NCBI GenBank assembly: GCA_016190175.1
Contig: JACPRC010000040.1
Location: 1 to 49,199, forward strand
Origin: Planctomycetota bacterium
Lineage (GTDB): Bacteria; Planctomycetota; MHYJ01; JACPRB01
DNA length: 49,199 nt
Direction of reading: 5' to 3'
Both the position numbers and the translations under genes were made by a program. Every line of letters starts with the position of its first letter. The stretch's first letter is position 1. Below, piece by piece: positions 40,967 through 49,199 of the stretch. The notes beneath the pieces are model-generated. The model made no database searches and was not told the DNA's origin. It was given only the letters and a program-made list of their open reading frames with translations.

Positions 40967-41835
40967 TCACCCCGCCGGCGCGGGCGCCGCCGTCTCCATC
41001 ACGTGCTGCACGAACTGCCGCCCATCCTCCGGGAAGATCGGGGGCGTGATGTTGATCGGCTCAAGGACGATGGGCGCGTAGCAGAGAAGAAACGGCCTCT
41101 CGAACACCGCCCGGTCCACGATCGTCCCCACGCTGACCGTGTGCGCCCCCGACACGTCCGACGGCTGCGACACGTCCAGATCGAACTCGACCCCCGTGAA
41201 CTTCATCCGGAACGTCTCCAGCGAGAAAACCCCCACATACTCGCGTTCGCGCGACTGAAGTCTCCCCACCAGCGGCTCCGACGTCGGTGCTCTTCCGGGA
41301 ATGATCCCGGTGATCTCGTAGTCCAGGAACTTCAGCGTCGCCGACCACTCCTTCGGCCCCTTCTTCGCGTACTCGACCGTCGCGGTGCCCGTGAACGACA
41401 CCGTCGTCCCCAGCATTGGAAGCGGAATCGCGTCCGCCCGCGGTGTGACGAGGAGCCGCCCGTCCCCCATCAGCCGATCGACGTGAAGCCAGTTGAGCGT
41501 CTGGAAGAGATCCTCCGCCGCGGCCTTCAGTACCGCGTTTCCTCCCGCCACCAACTGTTTCACGCGGGAGCATCGTTCGACGGCGTCGTGAGTTCGTTTC
41601 GTGTGGAAGTCCTGGCGGATGTGCTTCGTCTCGTGGCGGACCCGCTTGAGAGTCTCGGCGGGCAGAGATGCAGCGAGGTCTTCAACGGATGTCGTGAGAG
41701 CTTCCGCCTTCTCGAGCAGGAACGGCGTCAGCGCTTCCTTCGCCCCCCCCCACCCTCATCGCCGCCGAGCGCAAGCGGGAGCAAGAGCCCAAGAGCGAAA
41801 GAAGCAGCAACCGTGCGCGCAGTGCAGCCCACCAT
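40967..41835 (-). pseudogene. Exported protein broken by a frameshift in a 9-G tract
   Basis: From ATG at the complement of 41833-41835 the frame gives a clear signal peptide (VAASFALGLLLPLALGGDEG) and reaches a run of nine G (complement of 41743-41751). The rest of the protein continues in another frame: AKEALTPFLLEKAEALTTSV through LKAAAEDLFQTLNWL to APAPAG and a TGA at 40967. That downstream frame has no start of its own before a GTG at 41563, in mid-protein. One base added to the G run would restore a single reading frame of about 289 codons. Either a sequencing or real frameshift, or a phase-variable tract. Confidence 0.65.
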
Positions 41836-42001
41836 GCCCCACCCCCATCAAAGATTCATAGTAATCCTACCCCATGAACGGCCGAACGGGGGCAGAAAAC
41901 GGCGGATCGCGTGCGGCAAGACTTGGGCGGGCGCCTACGAACAAAGAACCCGGAGGCCGGGTCGTCGTGATAGACTTGTCCGGTTCATCGGAGGGAACCC
42001 C

Positions 42002-44059
42002 ATGCACGCCGTCCTTCTGCTGGCGCTCGCCCAGGACGTCGCCGACGACTTCGAATCCGACCGCCTCGGCGACGCGACCCGTTACGTCGAGCACGGCCCC
42101 GGCTTCCGCGTCGCCGACGGCGTCCTGCGCGCCGAGGCGGGCCCGCGCGAGCGGCCGCTCCTCCATCTCCTGCCCGCATGGGGCCGCGAGGCAAGCCTCT
42201 CCGTCGACGTCCGCTGGGTGGACGGCGAGCGCGCCGCGGCGCTCTTCTACGCCGACTACCGCTACCGCAGCGCCGGCCCCCACCTCGGCGTCTGCCTCTT
42301 CTTCGACGGCGGCTCGATCTACTGGTTCAGCCATTCCGAGAACGCCTCGAAAACGGTCGAGGTGAAGAAGGGCGAGTGGATCCGCGTCAAGCTCGATCGT
42401 TCGGGCGACGACGTCACCGTCTCCGTCAACGGCGAGGAGGCGCTCAAGACGAAGCTGCGGCGCAAGGGCGACGACGTCCACAGCTCGAAGGAGGAGAACG
42501 GCTACGGCGGCTTCGGGCTCGGGCTGAGCTGGGAGAGGACGCGGCGCACGGTGGAGTTCGACAACCTCGAGATCGGCGGCTCCGCCTCCCCCGTCGAGTT
42601 CAAGTCCCGCGTGAAGAAGTTCCGCATCGGCGGCAAGGACTACCTCTTCTCGGTCCTGCACGAGAAGGGCTTCGAGAAGTGGGCCGAGGGACAGGCGGAG
42701 ACGGCCGTCCCCTTCCTCGAGTTCCTGACGAAGACGTACGGCGTCCCGCCGATCCACCGACGGCCCGGGATGGTCCAGGCGCACGGCCCGTACTTCGACA
42801 AGGGTTGCGGGTTCAACGACATGGGCGTCGTGCAGCAGGGCGGATCGAAGACGAACACCCACGGCCTCAACACCCACGAGCTCGCCCACAACTGGCAGCA
42901 TCTCTACGGCAAGCGCTGGAACGTCGAGGCCTCCGCCGATTTCGGCCACTTCGCGTGGTACAACCGCGAGCGCGGGTTCTGGACGGCCGGCTCCTACTAC
43001 GTCCGGCCCGACGTGCGCGACGAGCTGCTCCGGGCGCCGGACAAGTGGCGCATCCTCCTCGACGACGACAAGTTCATGACCTGGGACATGGAGAAGCTCG
43101 GCCGGACGGACGACCTTCAGGACCCGCACCGCGCGGGGTGGCAGTGCAACGTCTTCTTCTACGTCCTCTGGCGGATCCTGGGTCCCGACGGTTTCCGCGA
43201 GCTGCACCGCCGCGCCGCGAAGCTCGACCATGGGGCGGACTCGAAGGAGATGAAGGAGATGATCGAGGAGATCACCGGCCGCGACCTCTCGCCCATCTTC
43301 GACGGCTGGGTCTTCGAAGGCGGCGGCGACTTCCGCCCCCGCGACGCGCTGATCGACACCGACGGCGACGGCCTGACCGACCTGGACGAGAAGGTCTTCG
43401 GCACGGACCCGGAGAACGCGGACACCGACGGCGACGGCTACGGCGACCGCGGCGAGATCGTGGCGGGCTGGGACCCGACGAAGCGAAACGACGGGGGCGC
43501 CATCATCATCGACGGCCTGTCGGACGACTGGAAGGACATCGAGCCGCGCGTCGAGGACGCGGACGAGAAGAAGGGCGACGCGGACGTGAAGTTCGTGCGC
43601 GTCGTCGGCGATTCGACGAACCGGATGCTCTACCTCCGCGTGGACTACCACCGCCGGTTCGCCGGGGACGAGAAGTCGAAGAAGGAGAGCTACCTCACGT
43701 TCGACGTCGCGAGGAACGGCAGCAAGGACATCGATGCGCGGATCAACCTCTTCCGCAACGGCAACGCCGGCGTCGCGGAGACGGCGGGCCACTTCACGTA
43801 CGGGAAGAGCTGGAACCCGGACGGATGGAAGTGGCTCAACGCGGGCGCCGTGCAGCACGTCTGGGGCGCGGACTTCGTCGAGGCCGCGATCCCGTGGGAC
43901 CTCCTCGGCGGCGTCTCCGCTTTCGACGTCTACGTGAGCACGGGATCGCCCGCCGGGACGGACTGGGTGGACGGCGCGCCGATCGCGGTGCGGATGGAGG
44001 AGGCGGAGGTGAAGCGGCCGGACCGCGCGTGGGCGCCGAGGGCGTGGGGGAGGAAGTAG
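42002..44059 (+). CDS. Secreted multi-domain protein with HELAHNW gluzincin-like motif and TSP3 repeats
   Basis: 685 aa. ATG at 42002 after ggaggga; very short signal peptide (MHAVLLLALAQ). About 15-195 is a LamG/DUF1080-like jelly-roll (FDNLEIGG at its end). About 205-450 contains NTHELAHNWQHLYGKRWNVE near residue 293, an HExxHxW site with a later Glu in VEASADF, like M1/M61-type proteases. Then DTDGDGLTDLDEKVFGTDP and a second copy, thrombospondin type-3 calcium repeats. The last 190 residues resemble a CBM9/DOMON sugar-binding domain (FDVARNGSKDIDARINLFRN). Probably a calcium-stabilised extracellular peptidase bound to polysaccharide. Confidence 0.8.
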   Translation: MHAVLLLALAQDVADDFESDRLGDATRYVEHGPGFRVADGVLRAEAGPRERPLLHLLPAWGREASLSVDVRWVDGERAAALFYADYRYRSAGPHLGVCLFFDGGSIYWFSHSENASKTVEVKKGEWIRVKLDRSGDDVTVSVNGEEALKTKLRRKGDDVHSSKEENGYGGFGLGLSWERTRRTVEFDNLEIGGSASPVEFKSRVKKFRIGGKDYLFSVLHEKGFEKWAEGQAETAVPFLEFLTKTYGVPPIHRRPGMVQAHGPYFDKGCGFNDMGVVQQGGSKTNTHGLNTHELAHNWQHLYGKRWNVEASADFGHFAWYNRERGFWTAGSYYVRPDVRDELLRAPDKWRILLDDDKFMTWDMEKLGRTDDLQDPHRAGWQCNVFFYVLWRILGPDGFRELHRRAAKLDHGADSKEMKEMIEEITGRDLSPIFDGWVFEGGGDFRPRDALIDTDGDGLTDLDEKVFGTDPENADTDGDGYGDRGEIVAGWDPTKRNDGGAIIIDGLSDDWKDIEPRVEDADEKKGDADVKFVRVVGDSTNRMLYLRVDYHRRFAGDEKSKKESYLTFDVARNGSKDIDARINLFRNGNAGVAETAGHFTYGKSWNPDGWKWLNAGAVQHVWGADFVEAAIPWDLLGGVSAFDVYVSTGSPAGTDWVDGAPIAVRMEEAEVKRPDRAWAPRAWGRK

Positions 44060-44092
44060 CCGTTAGCTGTTGGCCATTGGCCGTTAGCCCGA

Positions 44093-44161
44093 AGTATTCA
44101 TGTCGGCTTCCCTCCTTCGCCCTTCGGGCTCCGGCGGGCAAGCGCCGCCGACATGAATACT
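44093..44161. repeat. 15-bp perfect inverted repeat, dispersed hairpin family
   Basis: Arms agtattcatgtcggc (44093-44107) and gccgacatgaatact (44147-44161) enclose 39 bp containing ccttcgcc and ggctccggcgggcaagc. The loop blocks recur near 22276-22310, and the attcatg core of the arms recurs in the end hairpin at 18721. Confidence 0.7.
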
Positions 44162-44194
44162 CCGCCCTGGTCCGAGTACATACTTCCAGGGAAT

Positions 44195-44427
44195 ATGGAT
44201 GTACTTCTCGCGCGCCGGTACCTGCTCCCGTTGACCGTCGCCCTCGCCTCGTGCGCGTCCCGCGTGCCGTCGCCCGGCCGCGACTCGTTCGACGGCGCCC
44301 GCGCCGGCGGCGCGGAGGATGCTGGGCCGACGAGGGCTGGCCCTGCCGTTCCGCGTTCCGGCTCCAGTTCGAGCCGGAGCGGAGATCCGATCATATCGGC
44401 TTCCGCGTGGTGGCCGTGAGGTCGTAG
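44195..44427 (+). pseudogene. Remnant of a SUMF1/FGE-like lipoprotein
   Basis: ATG at 44195 starts a lipoprotein signal peptide (LPLTVALASCASR). In another frame the end reads WADEGWPCRSAFRLQFEPER, then RSDHIGFRVVAVRS before a TAG at 44427, a typical formylglycine-generating-enzyme (SUMF1) C-terminus. The roughly 200 residues expected between are gone and the frames do not join, so the gene is deleted and frameshifted. Confidence 0.6.
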
Positions 44428-44591
44428 GATGAGACGCCCCGACGCCGTCTGGGAGCAGCTCGCTTTCACCTCGCGGGCGTACGCGGCCGTGCGGGGGCTC
44501 GGACTCTTCCGGCTGTCCCTCCGAGATTATCCTTGATCGCCCCCCCCTCGCACTGCTTTCATCTGTCGGTCGCCCGGGGAGGAGGAAACCG

Positions 44592-45698
44592 ATGCGCGCA
44601 CTCCGGCTCGTTCCCGTACTGCTTCTCCTGATCGGCTGCGGAAAGGACCCCTCCGACCCGGCCGCCCTCGCCGGAAGTGTCGAGTCCATCGACTCGCTCC
44701 CGATCAACCGGATCCAGGTCATCGGCAGCCACAACAGCTACCGCCGGCGCACGCCGTCCCCCCTCTTCGAGTTCCTTCTGGCGCTCGACTGGATCCTCCC
44801 CGGCGAATACAAGACGAAGCAGCTCGACTACACGCACGAGCCGCTCGCAGATCAGCTCGACCAGTACCGGATGCGCAGCTTCGAGTTCGACTTCTACCAC
44901 GACCCCGACGGCGGGCGCTTCTACTACCGCCAGGGCAACAAGCTCGTCGGCCAGTCGACGGACTCCGGCGTGCCGGAGCTGAAGCTCCCCGGCTCGAAGA
45001 TGCTCCACATCGCGGACGTGGACTACCTGAGCCACTTCCCGACGCTGAGCCAGGGGCTCGCGGCGCTGCGGGACTGGTCCGACGCGCATCCGACCCATCT
45101 CCCGATCTTCGTCCTGATGGAGCCGAAGGACGACTCGCTCGACGACACGATCCCGTGGTTCGGATTCACGAAGGTGCTGAAGTGGGACGCCGCCGCGATG
45201 GCGTATCTGGAACAGGAGGTGGCGGCCGTCTTCCAGGCGAACCCGTCGAAGATCTTCACGCCGGCCGAACTGCGCGGAGACGCGGCGGATCTCCCGACGG
45301 CGATCGCGACGAAGGGCTGGCCTGCACTCGCGCAGATGCGCGGGCGGATCGTGTTTCTGCTCTTCGCCCCGCCCGGATATTCGCCGGGGCTGATGTTCCC
45401 GTTTTCCGAGCCCGGCCAGCCGGACGCCGCGTTCGTGCGGTACGACGATCCGGTGAAGGACTACGACAAGATCCGCGCGGCCGTCGAGGCCGGCTACATG
45501 GTCCGCACGCGCGCCGACGACGGGACGGTCGAGGCGCGAAGCGGAGACACGGCGCGGCGCGACAAGGCGTTCGCCAGCGGCGCGCAGATCGTCTGCACGG
45601 ACTACTACCGCCCCGACAAGCGGTGGAGCGATTACGCGGTCGTGTTCCCGGACGGCGCCTCAGGACGGACCGACACGGGCCAACTCGTCTCCGATTGA
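44592..45698 (+). CDS. PI-PLC-like (calcium-dependent phospholipase C) lipoprotein
   Basis: 368 aa. ATG at 44592 after ggaggaaacc. Lipobox LLLIGC. The mature part opens with INRIQVIGSHNSY, whose His is the family catalytic residue, followed by MRSFEFDFYHDPDGG and KMLHIADVDYLSHFP; later VLMEPKDDS and AGYMVRTRADDGTVEARS complete the TIM-barrel pattern of the calcium-dependent phosphoinositide-specific phospholipase C family. Predicted to hydrolyse phosphodiester head groups of inositol lipids or similar compounds outside the cytoplasm. Confidence 0.8.
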   Translation: MRALRLVPVLLLLIGCGKDPSDPAALAGSVESIDSLPINRIQVIGSHNSYRRRTPSPLFEFLLALDWILPGEYKTKQLDYTHEPLADQLDQYRMRSFEFDFYHDPDGGRFYYRQGNKLVGQSTDSGVPELKLPGSKMLHIADVDYLSHFPTLSQGLAALRDWSDAHPTHLPIFVLMEPKDDSLDDTIPWFGFTKVLKWDAAAMAYLEQEVAAVFQANPSKIFTPAELRGDAADLPTAIATKGWPALAQMRGRIVFLLFAPPGYSPGLMFPFSEPGQPDAAFVRYDDPVKDYDKIRAAVEAGYMVRTRADDGTVEARSGDTARRDKAFASGAQIVCTDYYRPDKRWSDYAVVFPDGASGRTDTGQLVSD

Positions 45699-45700
45699 CG

Positions 45701-46789
45701 TCACCGCGCGTAGGGGTTTCGCGACGCGAAGGCCTCCCCCTCTCGCGTCCACCAGGCTTCCCACTCCGATGCCACGCGGCGCCACCGCGAAGCCTCGTCG
45801 GGGACCTCGATGCCGACGCGCAGCCGGAGGGCCGAGATGCCCGCGCCGGTGTGCTCCCCCAGGAGCTCGTGCGCCCGCTCCGCGGAGAGCGGCCCGCCGC
45901 CGCGTAGGGCCGTCAGGAGCGCCGGCCCGATCCGCGGATCGCGGAGCCGCAGCAGATCGTCCGCCGCTTCTCCGCGCCCCGCCTCCCACTCCCGCCAGCA
46001 TGCTTCGCGCGCCGCGTGCCGCCGTTCGGACCGCCATGCCGCGTCCAGGATCATGGCGAGATCCGCGTCGCGGGTGTCCCGCGCGAGCGCATCGAGCCGC
46101 TCGATGCGGCCCGGATCGAGATGCGCGGCGAGGTTCTCGTGCAACCTCCGCGCCCCATCCGGCGAGGGGAGTTCCGCCTCGAGATGGCGGATCCATGCCT
46201 CCGCGGCGAGGGCGCCGTCCTCGTCGATGAGGACTTCGAGCGCCCGCGCGCTCGCCGGTCCCGGCTCGCCTCGCGCGAGCGTCCGAAGCGTCTCGAGGAT
46301 CGGCTCGTGCCGTTCCCGCTTGAACACCTCGACAAGGACTTCGACCGCGAGCTCGGAGCCCTCGAGCGCCGCGGCCTGGACGCGGTCGAGGTCGGCCGCG
46401 GACGCGTGCCTGCCGAGGAATCCCGCCGCCTCCTCCCGAACGGGGTCGGGCGCGTCCGAGAGCAGGAGACGCACGGATTCGGCGACGACGGCGGTCCGGT
46501 CGAGCGCGGAGAGGCCGTCCCAGGAAGCGTCCATCCGTTCGTGAAGCCGGACCGTGCGCTCGTACATCTCCCATCCGCGCGCGGCCGGTGAGGGAGGGGC
46601 CTCCTCCGCGATCGAGGGCGGCGCCTCCGCCGCGATCTCCCCGGCCTCGGACGCGAGTCGGGCATGCTTCTGCGGCGGGGGCTCCGCCCGCCTCGTCCGG
46701 CGCGCGTGCGGCGGGGCCTCGCTGCCCAGGCGCCATGCCGCCGCGCCGAGGAGGACGAGCGCGCCCGCGATCGCGACTACTCTTGCCAC
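45701..46789 (-). CDS. Membrane-anchored helical-repeat protein
   Basis: 362 aa from GTG (complement of 46787-46789), which overlaps the stop of the upstream gene by 13 bp. N-terminal anchor (VVAIAGALVLLGAAAW), a low-complexity linker to about residue 70, then helical pairs (EEAAGFLGRHASAADLDRVQ and similar) suggesting HEAT/Armadillo-like repeats. No catalytic motif. Co-transcribed with the secreted protein upstream; possibly a scaffold for it. Confidence 0.6.
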   Translation of the reverse strand: MARVVAIAGALVLLGAAAWRLGSEAPPHARRTRRAEPPPQKHARLASEAGEIAAEAPPSIAEEAPPSPAARGWEMYERTVRLHERMDASWDGLSALDRTAVVAESVRLLLSDAPDPVREEAAGFLGRHASAADLDRVQAAALEGSELAVEVLVEVFKRERHEPILETLRTLARGEPGPASARALEVLIDEDGALAAEAWIRHLEAELPSPDGARRLHENLAAHLDPGRIERLDALARDTRDADLAMILDAAWRSERRHAAREACWREWEAGRGEAADDLLRLRDPRIGPALLTALRGGGPLSAERAHELLGEHTGAGISALRLRVGIEVPDEASRWRRVASEWEAWWTREGEAFASRNPYAR

Positions 46790-49056
46790 TGGGACCCCTT
46801 CCCCGCCTTCTTGTCGCCGTCGAAGACGACGCCCCAATCGCGGTCCGCGTCGCCCATGACGCCCTCGGCGGCGAGTTCGCAGTCCACCTCGTTGTCTCCC
46901 CGGGTCGAGCTTGCGCTGATCGGGAAGTTCGGCCAGCTCTCGGGATCGTTCGGGGAGGTGTTGTTCAGATCCTCCTGCGTCTCGCCGACGCGGTCCTTGT
47001 CCTCGTCGCGTCCCGCGCCGGCCAGCCCTTCGAATTGCTCCACGTGGCGCAGTTCGTGCCTCCAGACGTGGGCCACGAGATGGACGAACCGCTTGTCCAC
47101 GTTCAGGTTCAGCGTCCGCGATTGCTTCACCCACTTGCCGTCGCCGTTGTTCGGCTCGGGGTTGTAGAACTCCAGTTGGCGCTCTTCGTTGAAGGTGTAC
47201 TGGAGCCCGCTATTCCCGCTCCGCCAGAGGTTCGCGATCCGGGTCGAGAAGAGGGTGATCTTGTAGCCGTCCGTCTTCGTTTCCGTCAGCCCCATGGTCC
47301 CCGTCTGTCCGGCGCGGACGCCCCCCGCGAAGACGGCCACGGTCTTTCCGTTCACGGGCGTCGAGAGGAACCTCAATCCGGCGACGGCGGGTGCGGCGTC
47401 CCCCGCCGCGTCCTCCGAATAATAGTAGAGGTAGTTCGTCGCGTCGGTCGCCAGCTTCCGCGCGTCGTCCCCGAGTCCGTCCACGACCGGATGCGTTCTC
47501 ACGGCGACGTTGAAGAAGGGGCGGAACTCCTTCGCGGTCCCGACCGGCGTGGCGTCGCGCCGGAACATCTTCATCTCCTTCACGGCGCCGAACCGGCTGT
47601 TCACGCTCGGGAGACCGAGGTACGCGAAGGCGAAGACGAAGCGCCCGCCCAGGTCGGGCGAGTAGTCCGCCACCTTGACGCTCTGGTCCTTGCCCGCCGG
47701 CTTCGGTACGCGGATCGCGAACTCGACCGTGCCCTTCTGCGGATCGGACGAAGACGGGCGCCGCCAGGAGAGGTTCACGAATGTCGGCGCGGCCTGGTGC
47801 GAGTCCTCCAGCTCCGAGACCTCGAAGTACGTGCCGTCCTGCAGCCACGCGAAGGCGGCGTACCGGCTCACGGCCGGCGCGAGACTGCCGCGGACGTAGA
47901 TGAGCAGGCACTTGTCCAGGGCCTTGGATCGCGGATCGTCGTAGCTGAAGTCCCGCTTTCCGGCGTCCGCATCCGGATGCCGGAGGAGCGCGTCGAACGT
48001 GAAGTCGACGTTGGCGCCGGGCAGGGCCGCGGCCACCTTCGTCTCCGCGTCGGCATGGAGCCGGATCTCGACGGCATGGGGTGCGTCGGAGGCGGCCGCG
48101 CCCGGCGTGAAAACGAGACGGGCGAACTCGGCCTCGATGGCAAGGCGGTCCTCCGCCGCGCCCTTCACCACCGCGACCTGCGCGGGAATCGATGACTCGG
48201 CGCGGACGAGCTTCCACGAGCAGTGCGGCCGCGCGAAGACGATCTCGTGGTCGATCGAGAGGTTGCCGACGCTCGTGGCGTACTCGTCGGCGAGGAAGCG
48301 CAGTTCGACGACCGTCACCCAGGGCGCGCCAGTCTTGACCTTCACCGCGGCCATGAGCTTCATGTCGCCGGACTCCTCCGACGACTCGTCACCGGAGGGG
48401 GCGGGATCCGCGCACGGGTCCGGCCACGCATCGAGTCCGAGGGCGGCGTTGAGCTGGTCGTCGATCGACTTGATCTCGTCGCGGAGCGTCTTCCACTTCG
48501 CGATGGCGTCCGCCGCCTTTTTCCAGGTCGTCTCCGCGCCCTTCCACGCGCTCGCGATGGCGGCCACGGCCTTCTTGTCCGCCTCGGCCTTTCCCTTTTC
48601 GATGAGGTCCGCGGCACTCTTGCGCCCCTTCGACAGGGCCGCGAAAGCGGCGTCGTCCGCGGCCAGGACCTGGAGGGTCAGTCCCTGGAGTGCGGCGATC
48701 TTCTCCTTGCGCGTCTTGAGGAGCTCCGGGATCTTCGTCTTCGCGCTCTCGTACAGGGCCTTGTCGTTCGGATCGTCCTTGAGGAACACGCGCACATTCG
48801 CGCGATAGATGCGGCCGACGTCCTGCCGGGCGGCCGGCGGCGATTCCTTCCGGACGGGCGTCCCGGAAGGCACGTCGAACGGGGCGTCGTCCTCCGTGAA
48901 GTAGGCGAGCGCGACTTCCTTCGCCGGGTCGAACGTCACGACGATGGTGAAGGCGGCCTTCGAGCCTTCCGTGATCTCCCGGGAATCCGCGCCGACCTGT
49001 GCCGCGATCGGGGCGGCGCCGGCCAACGCGACGACGAGCGCGAGTGCGATCTTCAT
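46777..49056 (-). CDS. Large secreted protein with a HELRH metalloprotease-like motif
   Basis: 759 aa. Signal peptide (MKIALALVVALAGAAPIAAQ). About 115-200 is a long helical, coiled-coil-like stretch (LIEKGKAEADKKAVAAIASA). The middle is beta-rich. Near residue 665 lies HVWRHELRHVEQFEGLAG, an HExxH site with further acidic residues downstream (NEVDCELAAEGVMG), resembling a putative secreted zinc protease domain. No named family recognised. First gene of a two-gene unit. Confidence 0.65.
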   Translation of the reverse strand: MKIALALVVALAGAAPIAAQVGADSREITEGSKAAFTIVVTFDPAKEVALAYFTEDDAPFDVPSGTPVRKESPPAARQDVGRIYRANVRVFLKDDPNDKALYESAKTKIPELLKTRKEKIAALQGLTLQVLAADDAAFAALSKGRKSAADLIEKGKAEADKKAVAAIASAWKGAETTWKKAADAIAKWKTLRDEIKSIDDQLNAALGLDAWPDPCADPAPSGDESSEESGDMKLMAAVKVKTGAPWVTVVELRFLADEYATSVGNLSIDHEIVFARPHCSWKLVRAESSIPAQVAVVKGAAEDRLAIEAEFARLVFTPGAAASDAPHAVEIRLHADAETKVAAALPGANVDFTFDALLRHPDADAGKRDFSYDDPRSKALDKCLLIYVRGSLAPAVSRYAAFAWLQDGTYFEVSELEDSHQAAPTFVNLSWRRPSSSDPQKGTVEFAIRVPKPAGKDQSVKVADYSPDLGGRFVFAFAYLGLPSVNSRFGAVKEMKMFRRDATPVGTAKEFRPFFNVAVRTHPVVDGLGDDARKLATDATNYLYYYSEDAAGDAAPAVAGLRFLSTPVNGKTVAVFAGGVRAGQTGTMGLTETKTDGYKITLFSTRIANLWRSGNSGLQYTFNEERQLEFYNPEPNNGDGKWVKQSRTLNLNVDKRFVHLVAHVWRHELRHVEQFEGLAGAGRDEDKDRVGETQEDLNNTSPNDPESWPNFPISASSTRGDNEVDCELAAEGVMGDADRDWGVVFDGDKKAGKGSQWQE

Positions 49057-49081
49057 GCGTCCCTCGAAATGGTGTGGTGTT

Positions 49082-49173
49082 TGAGTCCGCCGAAAAAAGT
49101 CTCTTCCTTGGAGGCGGACTCACCCTGAGCGGAGGCCGCTTCCCAAGCGGCCGGAGTCGAATGGGTTCGACTC
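49082..49173. repeat. Three tandem hairpins upstream of the secreted protease-like gene
   Basis: Perfect arms: tgagtccgcc (49082-49091) / ggcggactca (49113-49122); ggccgctt (49134-49141) / aagcggcc (49145-49152); gagtcgaa (49154-49161) / ttcgactc (49166-49173). A further gagtcg closes the window at 49194-49199. The last hairpin shares atgggttcgactc with that at 4179-4225. Confidence 0.65.
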
Positions 49174-49199
49174 GCCTGCGGCTCGCTCACCATGAGTCG

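Noticed and set aside
40967-40969. In-frame TGA between two ORFs as a second selenocysteine codon
   Set aside because: The site has no redox-family context and no conserved Cys position, and ordinary termination followed by a coupled gene explains it.
1-49199. CRISPR array, rRNA or tRNA genes, complete insertion sequence
   Set aside because: No regularly spaced identical repeats with spacers, no recognisable RNA genes and no intact transposase were found on either strand.

Overview
The window is GC-rich (visibly about 65-70 %), densely coding, chromosomal bacterial DNA. The gene content points to an uncultured Planctomycetota-like bacterium, with a related large-genome phylum as the alternative. 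The signs are an ECF sigma factor next to a Ser/Thr kinase with TPR repeats, many large secreted multi-domain proteins (LamG/FN3, SH3 plus beta-propeller, thrombospondin type-3 repeats), a type III glutamine synthetase, squalene-cyclase-like repeat proteins, a broken SUMF1/FGE lipoprotein and many small lipoproteins. There is no rRNA, tRNA or CRISPR array. The taxonomic call is inference.

Layout. (1) 1-4.2 kb is a decayed mobile region: a 25-bp tandem repeat, an ORF without its 5' end, a tyrosine recombinase reduced to its catalytic half, two fragments of another recombinase tail, and an intact HigB/HigA-ImmA toxin-antitoxin operon bounded by 193-bp direct repeats. (2) 4.3-9.5 kb is backbone: a secreted alpha/alpha-repeat protein, a membrane-anchored coiled-coil protein, three tiny peptides sharing an N-terminal motif, a small basic protein and tex. 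(3) 9.5-12.0 kb is a second accessory block: a lone XRE regulator, then a tightly overlapping operon of coiled-coil protein, HTH antitoxin and MazF. It lies between full-length tex and a diverged 516-bp copy of the tex 3' end. A 45-bp copy of the doxX 3' end follows the first tex. (4) 12.1-22 kb holds a LamG/FN3 surface protein, DoxX, a pectate-lyase-fold lipoprotein and the sigma-kinase pair, which is split by a structured repeat. (5) 22-27.8 kb holds a four-gene ATP-dependent benzoyl-CoA-reductase/2-hydroxyacyl-CoA-dehydratase-type operon, a TetR regulator with a clear palindromic operator, and a divergent MsrB lipoprotein. The catalytic Cys codon of this MsrB is an in-frame TGA followed by a plausible bacterial SECIS hairpin. 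(6) 28-36.8 kb holds secreted enzymes, a DUF433/DUF5615-type toxin-antitoxin pair and a truncated WD40 protein. (7) 36.8-49.2 kb holds glutamine synthetase III, a three-gene exported unit with a broken poly-G tract, several secreted metalloprotease-like proteins, a PI-PLC-like lipoprotein and a terminal cluster of hairpins.

The most interesting signals are the candidate selenoprotein MsrB; the family of tiny peptides (4307, 6724, 6801) in a compact unit ending in a terminator hairpin; the dispersed hairpin-bounded repeat family; the two toxin-antitoxin blocks each bounded by a segmental duplication; and a kinase that joins an MshEN-like segment, a zinc ribbon, the kinase domain and TPRs.
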